DNA from: Billgrantia sulfidoxydans
GTDB taxonomy: Bacteria; Pseudomonadota; Gammaproteobacteria; Pseudomonadales; Halomonadaceae
Direction: 5' to 3'
Assembly: GCF_017868775.1 (NCBI RefSeq)
Contig: NZ_CP053381.1
Location: 3,596,001-3,660,000, forward strand
DNA length: 64,000 nt
Shown here in pieces: positions 26,202 through 34,874 of the stretch. The notes beneath the pieces were generated by a model. That model saw nothing but the letters and a program-made list of their open reading frames with translations, did no database searches and was not told the DNA's origin. The translations under genes were made by a program, and so were the position numbers. The stretch's first letter is position 1, and the number at the start of each line of letters is the position of its first letter.

Positions 26202-27161
26202 TCAACCCTGGGTCACGACCTCGGCAGAGAGCCAGGGCAGTTCCTGCGCCAGTTGGGTGCGGAAACGCTGCTCCAGCAGCCGGCGTCCATCGCGGGCCAG
26301 CAATGCAGGCAATTCTCCCAGCTCATCGCGCCGGGCCACCAGCGTCAGTTCCCGCACCAGCGGCGCCAGCGGCAGGGGGGCCACCGTGACCTGGAGCATG
26401 TCGAGGCCGGCCTGATAGAGGCACAGCGGCGTGGTGACGGTCCAGCCCGCACCGGCGCTGACCAGGCGCAGCACGGCAAAGGTGTTGTCGAGATGCAGCC
26501 GGGCCGGCAGTTCGAGCTGGTTGAGGCGCAGATGGCGCTCGATGGCCTGGCCGATCAGCGACTGCGGCGTATAGCGCACGAAATCCAGATGTCGCGCCAG
26601 CCAGCGCAGGTTGTCCAGCGGACCGTTCCAGGAGAGCGGCACCACCAGCACGAAGGGCTCGCGCAGCAGGGCATGGCGCTCCAGGCCGTCGTAGTTCTCG
26701 AGCCGGTCATCGGAAATGATGATATCCACGTGGCGGGTCAGCAGGGAGTGGCCGTGCATGTGCGACAGCCCGGTGGTCAGGGTATAGTCGCGGGTGTAGC
26801 GTCGGATCAGTTCGATCAGCGGCTGCCCCACCGCCGTTGCCAGCGAGTCGACCAGCGCCAGGCGTACCTGGTGGAGCTGGCCGAAACCGCCGCTGACCAG
26901 CTCGCGGCGGGTGCTGCGCGCGTCGTCGAGCAGGCGCCGGGCGCGGTCGTAGAAGAAGCGTCCTGCGCTGGTCGGTTCGAGCGGACGGGAGTGGCGCTTG
27001 AACAGCGTCACGCCCATGCTCTCCTCCAGGTTGGCCAGGCTCTGCGACACCGAGGATTGCTTGAGCCCCAGCCGCCGGGCCGCCGCACTCTGGCTGCCCT
27101 GCTCCAGGGTCTCGACGAAGATTTCCATGCTGCGAAGATCGAAACCGAAGCCGCTGCGCAT
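26202..27161 (-). CDS. LysR-family transcriptional regulator
   Basis: Likely regulator of the downstream TRAP/GS-like locus. The HTH is SQSAAARRLGLKQSSVSQSLANLEE near residues 23-48 and the effector domain follows (SGGFGQLHQVRLALVDSLATAVGQPLIELIRRY). The ATG at 27161 gives MRSGFGFDLRSMEIFVETLE and 319 residues, normal for LysR; the in-frame ATG at 27233 would add 24 residues without family support. It reads in the same direction as dctQ and is divergent from the TraX-like gene 93 bp away. Confidence 0.88.
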   Translation of the reverse strand: MRSGFGFDLRSMEIFVETLEQGSQSAAARRLGLKQSSVSQSLANLEESMGVTLFKRHSRPLEPTSAGRFFYDRARRLLDDARSTRRELVSGGFGQLHQVRLALVDSLATAVGQPLIELIRRYTRDYTLTTGLSHMHGHSLLTRHVDIIISDDRLENYDGLERHALLREPFVLVVPLSWNGPLDNLRWLARHLDFVRYTPQSLIGQAIERHLRLNQLELPARLHLDNTFAVLRLVSAGAGWTVTTPLCLYQAGLDMLQVTVAPLPLAPLVRELTLVARRDELGELPALLARDGRRLLEQRFRTQLAQELPWLSAEVVTQG

Positions 27162-27254
27162 CTGTCTGCCCTCGCTCACGTCATCCGGGCGCTGGAACTC
27201 CCCCCGCAGCGCACCGGTCTGAAAGGCTGTCATCCGTCACGCCAGGGAGGTTGC

Positions 27255-28055
27255 ATGACCGTACAGGCCACCGTCCGGCCGCTGCCCGAGCGCCCCGTCT
27301 CCACCTGGACCGGCTGGGGACAGTGGCTGGCGCTCGCCACCATGACCCTCGACCACCTGACCCGCTACGTGGCGCCCGATACCTGGGAGCTCGGCTGGGC
27401 GGGGTCGTCGCTGGGCCGCATCGCCTTCCCCCTGTTCGCCGCCATGGTTGCCTGGCATGGCCTGTTCAACACGCGCAACCCGTTGCGCTACGCGCGGCGT
27501 ATCCTGGTCATCGGGCTGGCTGCCCAACTGCCCTACATGCTGATGCCGCGGGCCTCCGACGCCTTCCTGCTCAACGTCTGCTTCACCCTGGCACTGGGCC
27601 TGGCCTGGGGTGCCTGGCTGCGCGACCTGCTCGCACGCCAGCGCAGCGGCAGCCTGGGCAGCGCCTGGCTGGCGGCGGCGCTGGCCGCCTCGCTGGCAGT
27701 CTGGTACCTGCTCGGCGAGTGGTTCGAGTACGGCCATCGCGGGCTGCTGCTGGTCCCGCTGTTCATGCTCGCCATGCACCACCTCCACACAGCCGGCGAG
27801 ACGCTCGCCGAGCGCCTCGCCGCCGTGGCCATGGCGGCTCCGCTGCTGGTCGTGGCGGGGCTGATGAACAGCTCCGACATGGCCAAGTCGTTCACCGTCG
27901 CCACCTGCCTCGCCGTGCTGTGGCTGGCTGCCGGCGCCCACCGCCTGACCCCGGTCGTGCCGACCGTCATGCCCCGCCGGCTGTGGCTGGCCTGGTACCC
28001 CGGCCACTTCGCCCTGATCGCCCTGTGGCTGTGGGCCAGCGGCGGGCTCGGCTGA
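27255..28055 (+). CDS. TraX-family membrane protein
   Basis: Polytopic inner-membrane protein of 266 residues with about eight hydrophobic segments. WLALATMTLDHLTRYV near residues 26-41, followed by GRIAFPLFAAMVAWHGL and YARRILVIGLAAQLPYML, matches the TraX pattern (a conserved DH in the first helix). TraX of F acetylates pilin, but chromosomal relatives act on unknown targets. GGGAGG precedes the ATG at 27255. It is tail to tail with the GGDEF/EAL gene (6 bp gap). No conjugation gene is nearby. Confidence 0.75.
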   Translation: MTVQATVRPLPERPVSTWTGWGQWLALATMTLDHLTRYVAPDTWELGWAGSSLGRIAFPLFAAMVAWHGLFNTRNPLRYARRILVIGLAAQLPYMLMPRASDAFLLNVCFTLALGLAWGAWLRDLLARQRSGSLGSAWLAAALAASLAVWYLLGEWFEYGHRGLLLVPLFMLAMHHLHTAGETLAERLAAVAMAAPLLVVAGLMNSSDMAKSFTVATCLAVLWLAAGAHRLTPVVPTVMPRRLWLAWYPGHFALIALWLWASGGLG

Positions 28056-28061
28056 GCAGCG

Positions 28062-30404
28062 TCATCCTGCGTCCGCCCCCACCCGCTCGGCCAACAGCCA
28101 CTCGAAGTCTTCGAGCGGCATGGGGCGGTGGAAGTAGAACCCCTGGAACAGGCGACAGCCTCGCATCAGCAGGAAGTCCCGCTGCGCTCGATTCTCCACC
28201 CCCTCCGCCACCACGTCGATGCCGAGATGCTGGGCCATGGCCAGGATCGTTTCGACGATGGCGGCATCGCTGCCGTCGGCATCGAGATTGCTGACGAAGC
28301 TGCGGTCGATCTTGAGTTCGTCCAGCGGCAGCGACTTGAGATAGGCGAGCGACGAGAAGCCGGTGCCGAAATCGTCGAGGGCCAGGTGCACCCCCAGCCG
28401 CTTGAGCGCCTGCATGCGCTCGACGGCATCCTCCAGCCCATCGATCATGATGCTTTCGGTCAGCTCCACGACCAGCCGCGCCGGATCGATGCCATGGGTG
28501 CCGGTCACCCAGGTGAGCCCTTCGACGAAGCCGGGCTGGGTGAAGTGGCGCACGCTGATATTGACCGACAACCGCGGCAGGACGTCGGCCGGCAGGCGTG
28601 ACAGCAGCCCGCAGCAGCGCTCCAGCATCCAGGTCTCGAGTTCGACGATCAGGTCGCTCTCCTCGGCGATGGCGATGAACACTTCGGGCGAGACCCAGCC
28701 ATGGCGCGGATGCTGCCAGCGCATCAGCGCCTCCCCGCCGATGATCCGGCCGCCTTCGTCGAGCTGGGGCTGGAAGGCGATGCTGAGCTGGTCCTCGGCC
28801 AGCGCAAGCCGCAGGGCCTGCTCCATCTCCAGGCGCCAGCTCATCTGGGTCTGCATGGAGGGTTCGTAACCGCAGATCTGCGCCCGTCCCTTCAGCTTGG
28901 CCTGGTACATGGCGGTATCGGCGTGGCGCAGCACGTCGCCCACGTCTTCGTCGCCCAGTGGGAACAGCGTGTAGCCGATGCTCGGCGTCACGCTGATATG
29001 CTGCCCGCCCAGGTCGTAGGCCCGGCGCAGGGTCGAGAGCAGCCGCTCGGCACGGTGCTCGGCCCGCCGCAGCTCGGCCCCGCGGTCGGCGCTCAGGGCC
29101 GGCATCAGCACCACGAACTCGTCGCCGCTGAGGCGCGCCGCCATGGCCTCCTTGTCGAGGCTCAGCAACAGGCGCTTGCTGACCTGGCGCAGCAGCTCGT
29201 CACCCACCGCATGCCCCAGGGTATCGTTGATGATCTTGAAGCGATCCAGGTCGAGGAACATCACCAGCCCGACGCGACCGTCGTCACGGCGGTCGCGGAT
29301 GGTCGAGGCCAGCGTCTCGATCAGCAGGCGCCGGTTGGGCAGCTCGGTGAGCGGGTCGAAGTAGGCCTGGCGGTGGATGGTCTCTTCCGCCAGCTTGCGC
29401 TCGGTGAAGTCCTCGATGATCGCCACGCCTCCCACCACCTCGCCGGCCTCGTTGCGCAGGGCGCTGTAGAAGGCGCGCAGCGGCGTCTGCTTGCCGCTGA
29501 CCACGGTGCGGTAGGTGCCCTCGAAATAGCCGGTGCCGCTCTCCAGCGCGTCGCGTATCGCCCCGGTCACGCGTTCGTCGTTGAGCTGCGTCAGCAGGTT
29601 CATCCCCAGCAGGCGCTGCCGGCTGGTACCGAGGATGTCGAGGCACATCTCATTGCAGTCGACCACCCGCCCCTCGCAATCGAAGTGCAGCACGCCCAGC
29701 GGGGTATGGCGAAAGATCGCACGGTAGCGCGCCTCGCTGACCCGCAGCTGCCGCTCGCGCGAAGAGACGATCAGACGCAGGGCGATGTTGTCGGTGATGG
29801 TGCGATGCAGCCGCCGGTTGGTCATCAGCACCAGGCCCAGGAACAGCATCACCATCGCGGCCAGCAGCAGGGAGAGCGAGGTGCCCTGCAGCAGCAGCTG
29901 ACCCAGCAGCGGCAGCATGGTGGGCAGCACGAACAGCGGCGCCATCCACGCCACCGAGGAGAGCGTGGTGACCCCGCCGGCGGCGATCCCGGTCAGCACG
30001 ATCGCCAGCGCCGCCAGCTGCTCATGGTGTTCCATGGTGAACATCGACAAGCCGGCGATCCCCCACAGCCCGCCGGCAAGGCCGGCGCCCCAGGCAAAGC
30101 GGTACAGCCAGCGCCGCTGAAGCCGTCGCTTCGCCGGCTGGCGCTGGTAGTACCAGGCCAGCCACAGGCGGCCACCCGAGACGGCGACCAGCGCGCCCAG
30201 CCAGCCGATCAGATAGCTCGGCGGCAGGATCGGCCACATGGTGCCTACCAGCAGGCAGGCCGCCAGGACGCTGGCCAGTACCGGCTGCCACAGCCGCTCG
30301 TAGAGCAGACGCACCTGCTCGTGGGCCAGCTGACGACGATGGGAAACATCCGATAGCGCTGCCGCGTCGTGCTCGCGTTGCTCATCCTGAAGGAGGAAGG
30401 ACAT
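28062..30404 (-). CDS. Membrane PAS-GGDEF-EAL cyclic-di-GMP protein
   Basis: Predicted bifunctional diguanylate cyclase/phosphodiesterase, 780 residues. The N-terminal 200 residues hold about five to six hydrophobic segments. A PAS domain (about 220-340) has AIFRHTPLGVLHFDCEGRVVDCNE. GGDEF is present as RLSGDEF (about 426), an active-type variant, with no clear RxxD inhibitory site before it. The EAL domain has GGEALMRWQHP (about 556), NISVRHF, ELTESIMID, DDFGTGFSSLAYLKSLP and KIDRSFV, so the phosphodiesterase residues look intact. It probably degrades cyclic-di-GMP on balance. No neighbour tells which behaviour it controls. Confidence 0.92.
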   Translation of the reverse strand: MSFLLQDEQREHDAAALSDVSHRRQLAHEQVRLLYERLWQPVLASVLAACLLVGTMWPILPPSYLIGWLGALVAVSGGRLWLAWYYQRQPAKRRLQRRWLYRFAWGAGLAGGLWGIAGLSMFTMEHHEQLAALAIVLTGIAAGGVTTLSSVAWMAPLFVLPTMLPLLGQLLLQGTSLSLLLAAMVMLFLGLVLMTNRRLHRTITDNIALRLIVSSRERQLRVSEARYRAIFRHTPLGVLHFDCEGRVVDCNEMCLDILGTSRQRLLGMNLLTQLNDERVTGAIRDALESGTGYFEGTYRTVVSGKQTPLRAFYSALRNEAGEVVGGVAIIEDFTERKLAEETIHRQAYFDPLTELPNRRLLIETLASTIRDRRDDGRVGLVMFLDLDRFKIINDTLGHAVGDELLRQVSKRLLLSLDKEAMAARLSGDEFVVLMPALSADRGAELRRAEHRAERLLSTLRRAYDLGGQHISVTPSIGYTLFPLGDEDVGDVLRHADTAMYQAKLKGRAQICGYEPSMQTQMSWRLEMEQALRLALAEDQLSIAFQPQLDEGGRIIGGEALMRWQHPRHGWVSPEVFIAIAEESDLIVELETWMLERCCGLLSRLPADVLPRLSVNISVRHFTQPGFVEGLTWVTGTHGIDPARLVVELTESIMIDGLEDAVERMQALKRLGVHLALDDFGTGFSSLAYLKSLPLDELKIDRSFVSNLDADGSDAAIVETILAMAQHLGIDVVAEGVENRAQRDFLLMRGCRLFQGFYFHRPMPLEDFEWLLAERVGADAG

Positions 30405-30554
30405 GCGGGGGTCCGAGTCGATTGTTGTTTTGCTGCCCTATCATGACTCGATAGCGCACCGTTTGGCGAGGCGGCCTCTCAACGCAATTCGGCTGTCGCC
30501 CAGCGCAGCAAATCCCGGCGCGCTTAACCGATGTGATGGCTTGTTGCGCCTCTC

Positions 30555-30568
30555 TTGACCTGAGTCAG
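30555..30568. promoter_or_regulatory. FNR/DNR-like box before the haem-protein operon
   Basis: TTGAC-N4-GTCAG lies about 70 bp before the ATG at 30639. It differs by two bases from the perfect TTGAC-N4-GTCAA box upstream of the SQR gene at 1083-1096, sharing TTGACCTG. Control by an oxygen- or NO-sensing FNR-family protein is inferred. Confidence 0.4.
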
Positions 30569-30638
30569 TTCGCTTACCGAAGCGTGGTCCACACTGATAG
30601 CCAGCAACATACGCTTACCTCATGATTCAGGAGTTCAC

Positions 30639-32078
30639 ATGTCGAGTCATGACAAGGGCGCCGGCCAGTGGTTGGTCCTCGGCCTGCCGATCGCCCTCGG
30701 CCTGGCCTGGATTACCCAGGGCACCGGGGTGATCGGCAACGACCCCGAGCGCAACATCTGGATTCCAGACGACCTGACCATGCCTCTGCAGGTGCAGGCG
30801 GCCTACAACGGCGAGCGCATCTTCTTTCGCTATCGCTGGCCCGCCGAGCGTGCCCACGTCTACCACGATATGCTGCGCTACGAAGGTGGCAATTGGGTAC
30901 GGCACGGGGCATCGCGCGTCGGGCCAGACCCGGACGGCACCTACGAGGACCGGGTCACCATGCTGGTCGGCGACGGCGGCGTACCGGACTTCGGCCGCTA
31001 CGGCGGCTATGTCACGGTTGGAGACCGGATGCGTTTCTTCACGGACTCGGCTAGCCCTGCCGAGGTGAGCGCCCACCCCCACCTAGGCGAGACGCTCGGC
31101 CTGACGGAGGTCCAGAAGCACCTTCCCGAAACGCGCCGCGACGCCGCCGACTGGCGCAGCGTAGTGGATGCCGAGACCCTCGCCGCCCAGCGCGAAGCCG
31201 GCTATTTCCTCGACCTGTGGCACTGGCGCGCCGGCCGCGCTAACCCCATCGGCGCCTCCGACGATCAGTGGATCGGCGAGGACCGCTTCGGTGATGCCGG
31301 CCAGGGCCCCTTCACCACCAACTGGGACGGCGCCACCGGCCAGCCGCGTTGGATGTTCGACCCCGAGACAACCGGCATCCACGCGCTGCGCTGGGAAGAC
31401 GTCCAGGCCGAGACGGTCGACTTCGACGGCATCTACTACCTCTCCCGGGCCATGGCGGTCGACTTCGATCCCGACCACGACTGGCAGGACGGCGATGTCA
31501 TACCCCGACGCCTGCTCGACGAGGGGGCGGGTTCGCGCAGCGACATCCGGGTGCACGGCGATGCACGCTGGGCAGACGGCTTCTGGGACGTGACCCTGGT
31601 ACGCGCCATGGACACCGGAAGCCCGCTGGACGACAAGGCGTTCCGCGAGCAGGGCGTCTACGACATCGGCATCGCCGTACATCGCAATGCCACCGGCAGC
31701 CGCTGGCACTACGTCTCGCATCCCCATACGCTGGGGCTCGGCCGGCATGCCGACATCCAGGCCCGGCGCATCGACGGCGACTCCCCAGCGTGGAACGACG
31801 ACTGGTACGAGATGACCCTGTTCTACCCCGGCCAGGTGAACTGGCCCCTGCTGACCAGCCGCGCCCATGCCGGAGCCCCGGACATCGCCGCCGGTAAGCC
31901 GGTCCGGCCCCGCCACAGCGAGCAGCAACTGGCGCTCTACGGGGTGGAGAGGGAATTCAACGACGCCATCGTCGGCCAGTGGCGGCTGACCCTGATCGCC
32001 GGCCTGCTCACCATGCTCGGCGTCACCTTCGCCCTGCTGCCCGCCTTCCGCCCGTCCCGACGAGGAGAGCGCTCATGA
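30639..32078 (+). CDS. Ethylbenzene-dehydrogenase-related haem-binding membrane protein
   Basis: Resembles the gamma-subunit (cytochrome b-type haem-binding) domain of ethylbenzene dehydrogenase and DMSO-reductase-family enzymes. It has an N-terminal membrane anchor (residues 10-30, LVLGLPIALGLAWITQG), a large beta-rich region with MPLQVQAAYNGERIFFRYRW and DVTLVRAMDTGSPLDDKAF, and a C-terminal anchor (about 447-470). Length is 479 residues. The bulk should face the periplasm. It overlaps the next gene by ATGA. It may carry electrons in a respiratory chain; no molybdoenzyme subunit is present here. Confidence 0.75.
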   Translation: MSSHDKGAGQWLVLGLPIALGLAWITQGTGVIGNDPERNIWIPDDLTMPLQVQAAYNGERIFFRYRWPAERAHVYHDMLRYEGGNWVRHGASRVGPDPDGTYEDRVTMLVGDGGVPDFGRYGGYVTVGDRMRFFTDSASPAEVSAHPHLGETLGLTEVQKHLPETRRDAADWRSVVDAETLAAQREAGYFLDLWHWRAGRANPIGASDDQWIGEDRFGDAGQGPFTTNWDGATGQPRWMFDPETTGIHALRWEDVQAETVDFDGIYYLSRAMAVDFDPDHDWQDGDVIPRRLLDEGAGSRSDIRVHGDARWADGFWDVTLVRAMDTGSPLDDKAFREQGVYDIGIAVHRNATGSRWHYVSHPHTLGLGRHADIQARRIDGDSPAWNDDWYEMTLFYPGQVNWPLLTSRAHAGAPDIAAGKPVRPRHSEQQLALYGVEREFNDAIVGQWRLTLIAGLLTMLGVTFALLPAFRPSRRGERS

Positions 32079-32635
32079 CCGGCATGCACCATATGCTCGT
32101 CCATTTCCCCGAGGCGTTCTGGGCGCTGGCCACACTGATGATCCTGGTCGGCGCCCTGCCGTCCGGTCGCCTGGCCGAACTCAGCCGCGCCGCCCTGCTG
32201 CCGGTGCTCGTGCTCGGCCTGCTCGGCGCCCTGGCCGCCATCGCCAGCGGCTTTCTGGTCTGGCCTCTGGAAGCCAACCTGGCCAGTCCGCTGGCCCGCA
32301 ACCATGTGCTGATGGCCCTGTGGTCGCTGGGACTCTACACCATGCTCACCGTGCTGGTATGGCGGGCCGGTGCGGCCGCCTTCGACGGGGGCCGACGCTG
32401 GGTACTGGTGATCCTGGCCCTGATCGGTGCACTGCTGTTCGCCACCACCGGCACCCTGGGGGGTCACCTGGCCGGAGCCACGACCCGGTTCTCCGAGCTG
32501 CTGCGCCTCACCGGCTGGGAGGTCTACACTACCTTCTACAGCCCCGACTGGGTGGCGATGGTGATGGTGTTGATCGGCCTGACCTGCGCCATCCTGGGGT
32601 ATCGCCGCAAGCGGCCGTCCGGGACCGACGGCTGA
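32075..32635 (+). CDS. DUF2231-like membrane protein, partner of the haem protein
   Basis: Inner-membrane protein of 186 residues with four hydrophobic segments. The N-terminus MHHMLVHFPEAFWALA has the HxxxVHFP pattern of DUF2231-type membrane proteins, and further His residues (N-H-V, G-G-H) fall in or near helices, so haem ligation is possible. Its ATG overlaps the upstream stop (ATGA), tying it to the ethylbenzene-dehydrogenase-like protein. Together they look like a membrane redox module. Confidence 0.65.
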   Translation: MTGMHHMLVHFPEAFWALATLMILVGALPSGRLAELSRAALLPVLVLGLLGALAAIASGFLVWPLEANLASPLARNHVLMALWSLGLYTMLTVLVWRAGAAAFDGGRRWVLVILALIGALLFATTGTLGGHLAGATTRFSELLRLTGWEVYTTFYSPDWVAMVMVLIGLTCAILGYRRKRPSGTDG

Positions 32636-32767
32636 CCCCCACGCCGCCAGACAGGCGTATCGACGCCCGGCCGGCATGGTGCCATGCCATCGTCTTCATT
32701 CGTTCATGCTGATGTCATCTCTGCTGCCGACCATGGGGCTTTCCGTCATTTCACGTGAGGCAGGCAG

Positions 32768-34783
32768 ATGCAACAGCCCCAGCAAATCGGCACCACCGAC
32801 CCGATCCTCGCCGCGGGCGACGAACCGGCGAGCAATACGTCGCCCACCCCTTATTTCGGCGACGTTCTGGATGCGCGCATGAGCCGTCGCACCCTGCTGC
32901 GCGGCAGTCTGGCCGCTGCGGTGGCGGGCGCCATGGCCAGCAGTCTGCCCTTCGGGCGCGCCCTTGCCGCCGGCAGCGCGGCACCGAGCCTCGGCTTCCA
33001 GGCGATTCCGGTCAGCACCGCCGATAGCGTGGTGGTACCGGCGGGCTACCGTGTGCAGACCTTCATCCCCTGGGGCACGCCGATCAGCGGTTCCCTGCCG
33101 ACTTTCTCGCTTGAGGCGAGCGGCGAGGACCAGGCGCATCAGGTGGGCAGCCACCACGACGGCATGCACTTCTTCCCGCTGGAGGACAGCTCCCGCGACG
33201 GCCTGCTGGTGCTCAACCACGAATACGTCGAGCCGCGCTTCCTGCATGCCGCGGCCCAGGGCCTGGCGCTCGATTCCGAGGGCTTCCCGCAACACGAGGA
33301 CGGATCCCGCGACGCCGACCAGGTGCGCAAGGAGCTCAACGCCCACGGCGTCTCGGTGGTGCGAGTGCGCCAGGCTGACGACGGCCAGTGGCAGGTGGTC
33401 GAGGACGAACGCAACCGGCGCATCACCGGCCTGACGCCGATGCGCCTGGCCGGGCCGGTGGCCGGCACCGAGCACGTGGTGACCAAGTACAGCCCCGACG
33501 GCAGCATGACCCGCGGAACGTTGAACAACTGCTCCCATGGCGTCACGCCGTGGAATACCTATCTCGCCGCCGAAGAGAACTGGTCGGGTTACTTCGCCAA
33601 CGAGGATACCGAGATCGATCGGCGCCAGGCGCGCTTCGGCATCCAGACGCGCAGCGAGGGGCGCTATCAATGGCACCGGGCCGAAGGCGGCGCCGACGAG
33701 TTCGTTCGCTTCGACGCCACCTCCCGCGGCGCCTCGCCCCGCGAGGACTACCGCAACGAGCCCCACACCTTCGGCTACATGACGGAGATCGACCCTCACG
33801 ATCCCGATAGTACGCCGGTCAAACGCACCCATTTGGGCCGCTTCGCCCATGAGGGCGTGATCTTCGCCCCCGCGGTGGAGGGCCAGCCGGTGGTCTGCTA
33901 CTCCGGCGACGACGCCCGCTTCGAGTACATCTACAAGTTCGTCTCGGCCCGGCCTTATCAGGCCGCCAACGCCGACGGCTCGCTGCTAGACGAAGGCACA
34001 CTGTACGTAGCCAGATTCAACGACGATGGCAGCGGCGAATGGCTGGCGCTCGCCCCGGGTGAGAACGGCCTGACGCCGGGCAACGGCTTCGCCGACCTGG
34101 CCGATATCCTGGTCAATACACGCAGCGCCGCGGATCAGGTTGGCGCGACCAAGATGGACCGCCCGGAGTGGGGCGCTGTCGACCCCGCCACCGGCCAGGT
34201 CTACTTCACCCTGACCAACAACACCCGTCGCAGCGAGGAGCAGCGCAACGCGGCCAACCCTCGCGCCGAGAATCACTTCGGCCATATCATCCGCTGGCAG
34301 GAGGACGGAACGCATGCCGCGGAGCGCTTCCAGTGGGATATCTTCCTGCTGGCGGGCGACCAGGAAACCGGCCGCGACATGAACGGCGAGCCGCTCGACC
34401 AGGACGCCATTCTGGCGTCGCCTGATGGGCTATGGATCGATCCGGACCGTCGTGTGTGGATCCAGACCGATATCAGCGAGTCGGCAGTCAACACAGGCGT
34501 CTACGCGCCATTCGGCAACAACCAGATGCTCGTCGCCAACCCCGAGACGGGCGAACTCAAGCGCTTCCTCACCGGGCCCGTCGGGCAAGAGATCACCGGC
34601 ATCGCCATGACGCCGGACCAGCGCACCCTGTTCGTCAACGTGCAGCATCCCGGTGCCAATACCTCGGCTGCGGATTTCGCCGAGGGCCGGCTGGTGAGCC
34701 ATTGGCCGGAGGGCGGCAGTGCCATTCCGCGCTCGGCAACGCTGGTGATTACCCGCGAAGACGGCGGCATCGTCGGGACATGA
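32768..34783 (+). CDS. phoX: PhoX-type alkaline phosphatase (DUF839) with Tat signal
   Basis: Secreted phosphatase of the PhoX family, 671 residues, releasing phosphate from organic esters in the periplasm. A long N-region precedes the Tat motif SRRTLLRGSLAAAVAGAMAS (about residues 38-57). Seen are LVLNHEYVEPR, NNCSHGVTPWNTYLAAEENWSGYF, EIDPHDPDSTPVKRTHLGRFAHEG, YSGDDARFEYIYKFVS and DGLWIDPDRRVWIQTDI, the PhoX metal/iron-site regions. The ATG at 32768 follows GAGGCAGGCAG. It stands alone, with a weak hairpin after it. No clear Pho box was identified. Confidence 0.88.
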   Translation: MQQPQQIGTTDPILAAGDEPASNTSPTPYFGDVLDARMSRRTLLRGSLAAAVAGAMASSLPFGRALAAGSAAPSLGFQAIPVSTADSVVVPAGYRVQTFIPWGTPISGSLPTFSLEASGEDQAHQVGSHHDGMHFFPLEDSSRDGLLVLNHEYVEPRFLHAAAQGLALDSEGFPQHEDGSRDADQVRKELNAHGVSVVRVRQADDGQWQVVEDERNRRITGLTPMRLAGPVAGTEHVVTKYSPDGSMTRGTLNNCSHGVTPWNTYLAAEENWSGYFANEDTEIDRRQARFGIQTRSEGRYQWHRAEGGADEFVRFDATSRGASPREDYRNEPHTFGYMTEIDPHDPDSTPVKRTHLGRFAHEGVIFAPAVEGQPVVCYSGDDARFEYIYKFVSARPYQAANADGSLLDEGTLYVARFNDDGSGEWLALAPGENGLTPGNGFADLADILVNTRSAADQVGATKMDRPEWGAVDPATGQVYFTLTNNTRRSEEQRNAANPRAENHFGHIIRWQEDGTHAAERFQWDIFLLAGDQETGRDMNGEPLDQDAILASPDGLWIDPDRRVWIQTDISESAVNTGVYAPFGNNQMLVANPETGELKRFLTGPVGQEITGIAMTPDQRTLFVNVQHPGANTSAADFAEGRLVSHWPEGGSAIPRSATLVITREDGGIVGT

Positions 34784-34814
34784 AGGGCATCCATCCTGGC
34801 GCTGCACATGGCCC

Positions 34815-34840
34815 TGAGGTCCTGCCCTGGCGGGACCTCA
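34815..34840. terminator. Hairpin between convergent phoX and exporter genes
   Basis: An 8-bp perfect stem, TGAGGTCC with GGACCTCA, has a 10-base loop. There is no clear T-run on either side, so termination is only possible. Confidence 0.35.
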
Positions 34841-34874
34841 TTGGCAGAGACGATACCGACGCTTCGGCAGGAGG

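Noticed and set aside
27255..28055. TraX-like gene considered as evidence of a conjugative element
   Set aside because: No pilus, relaxase, integrase or repeat boundary accompanies it. TraX relatives occur on many chromosomes.
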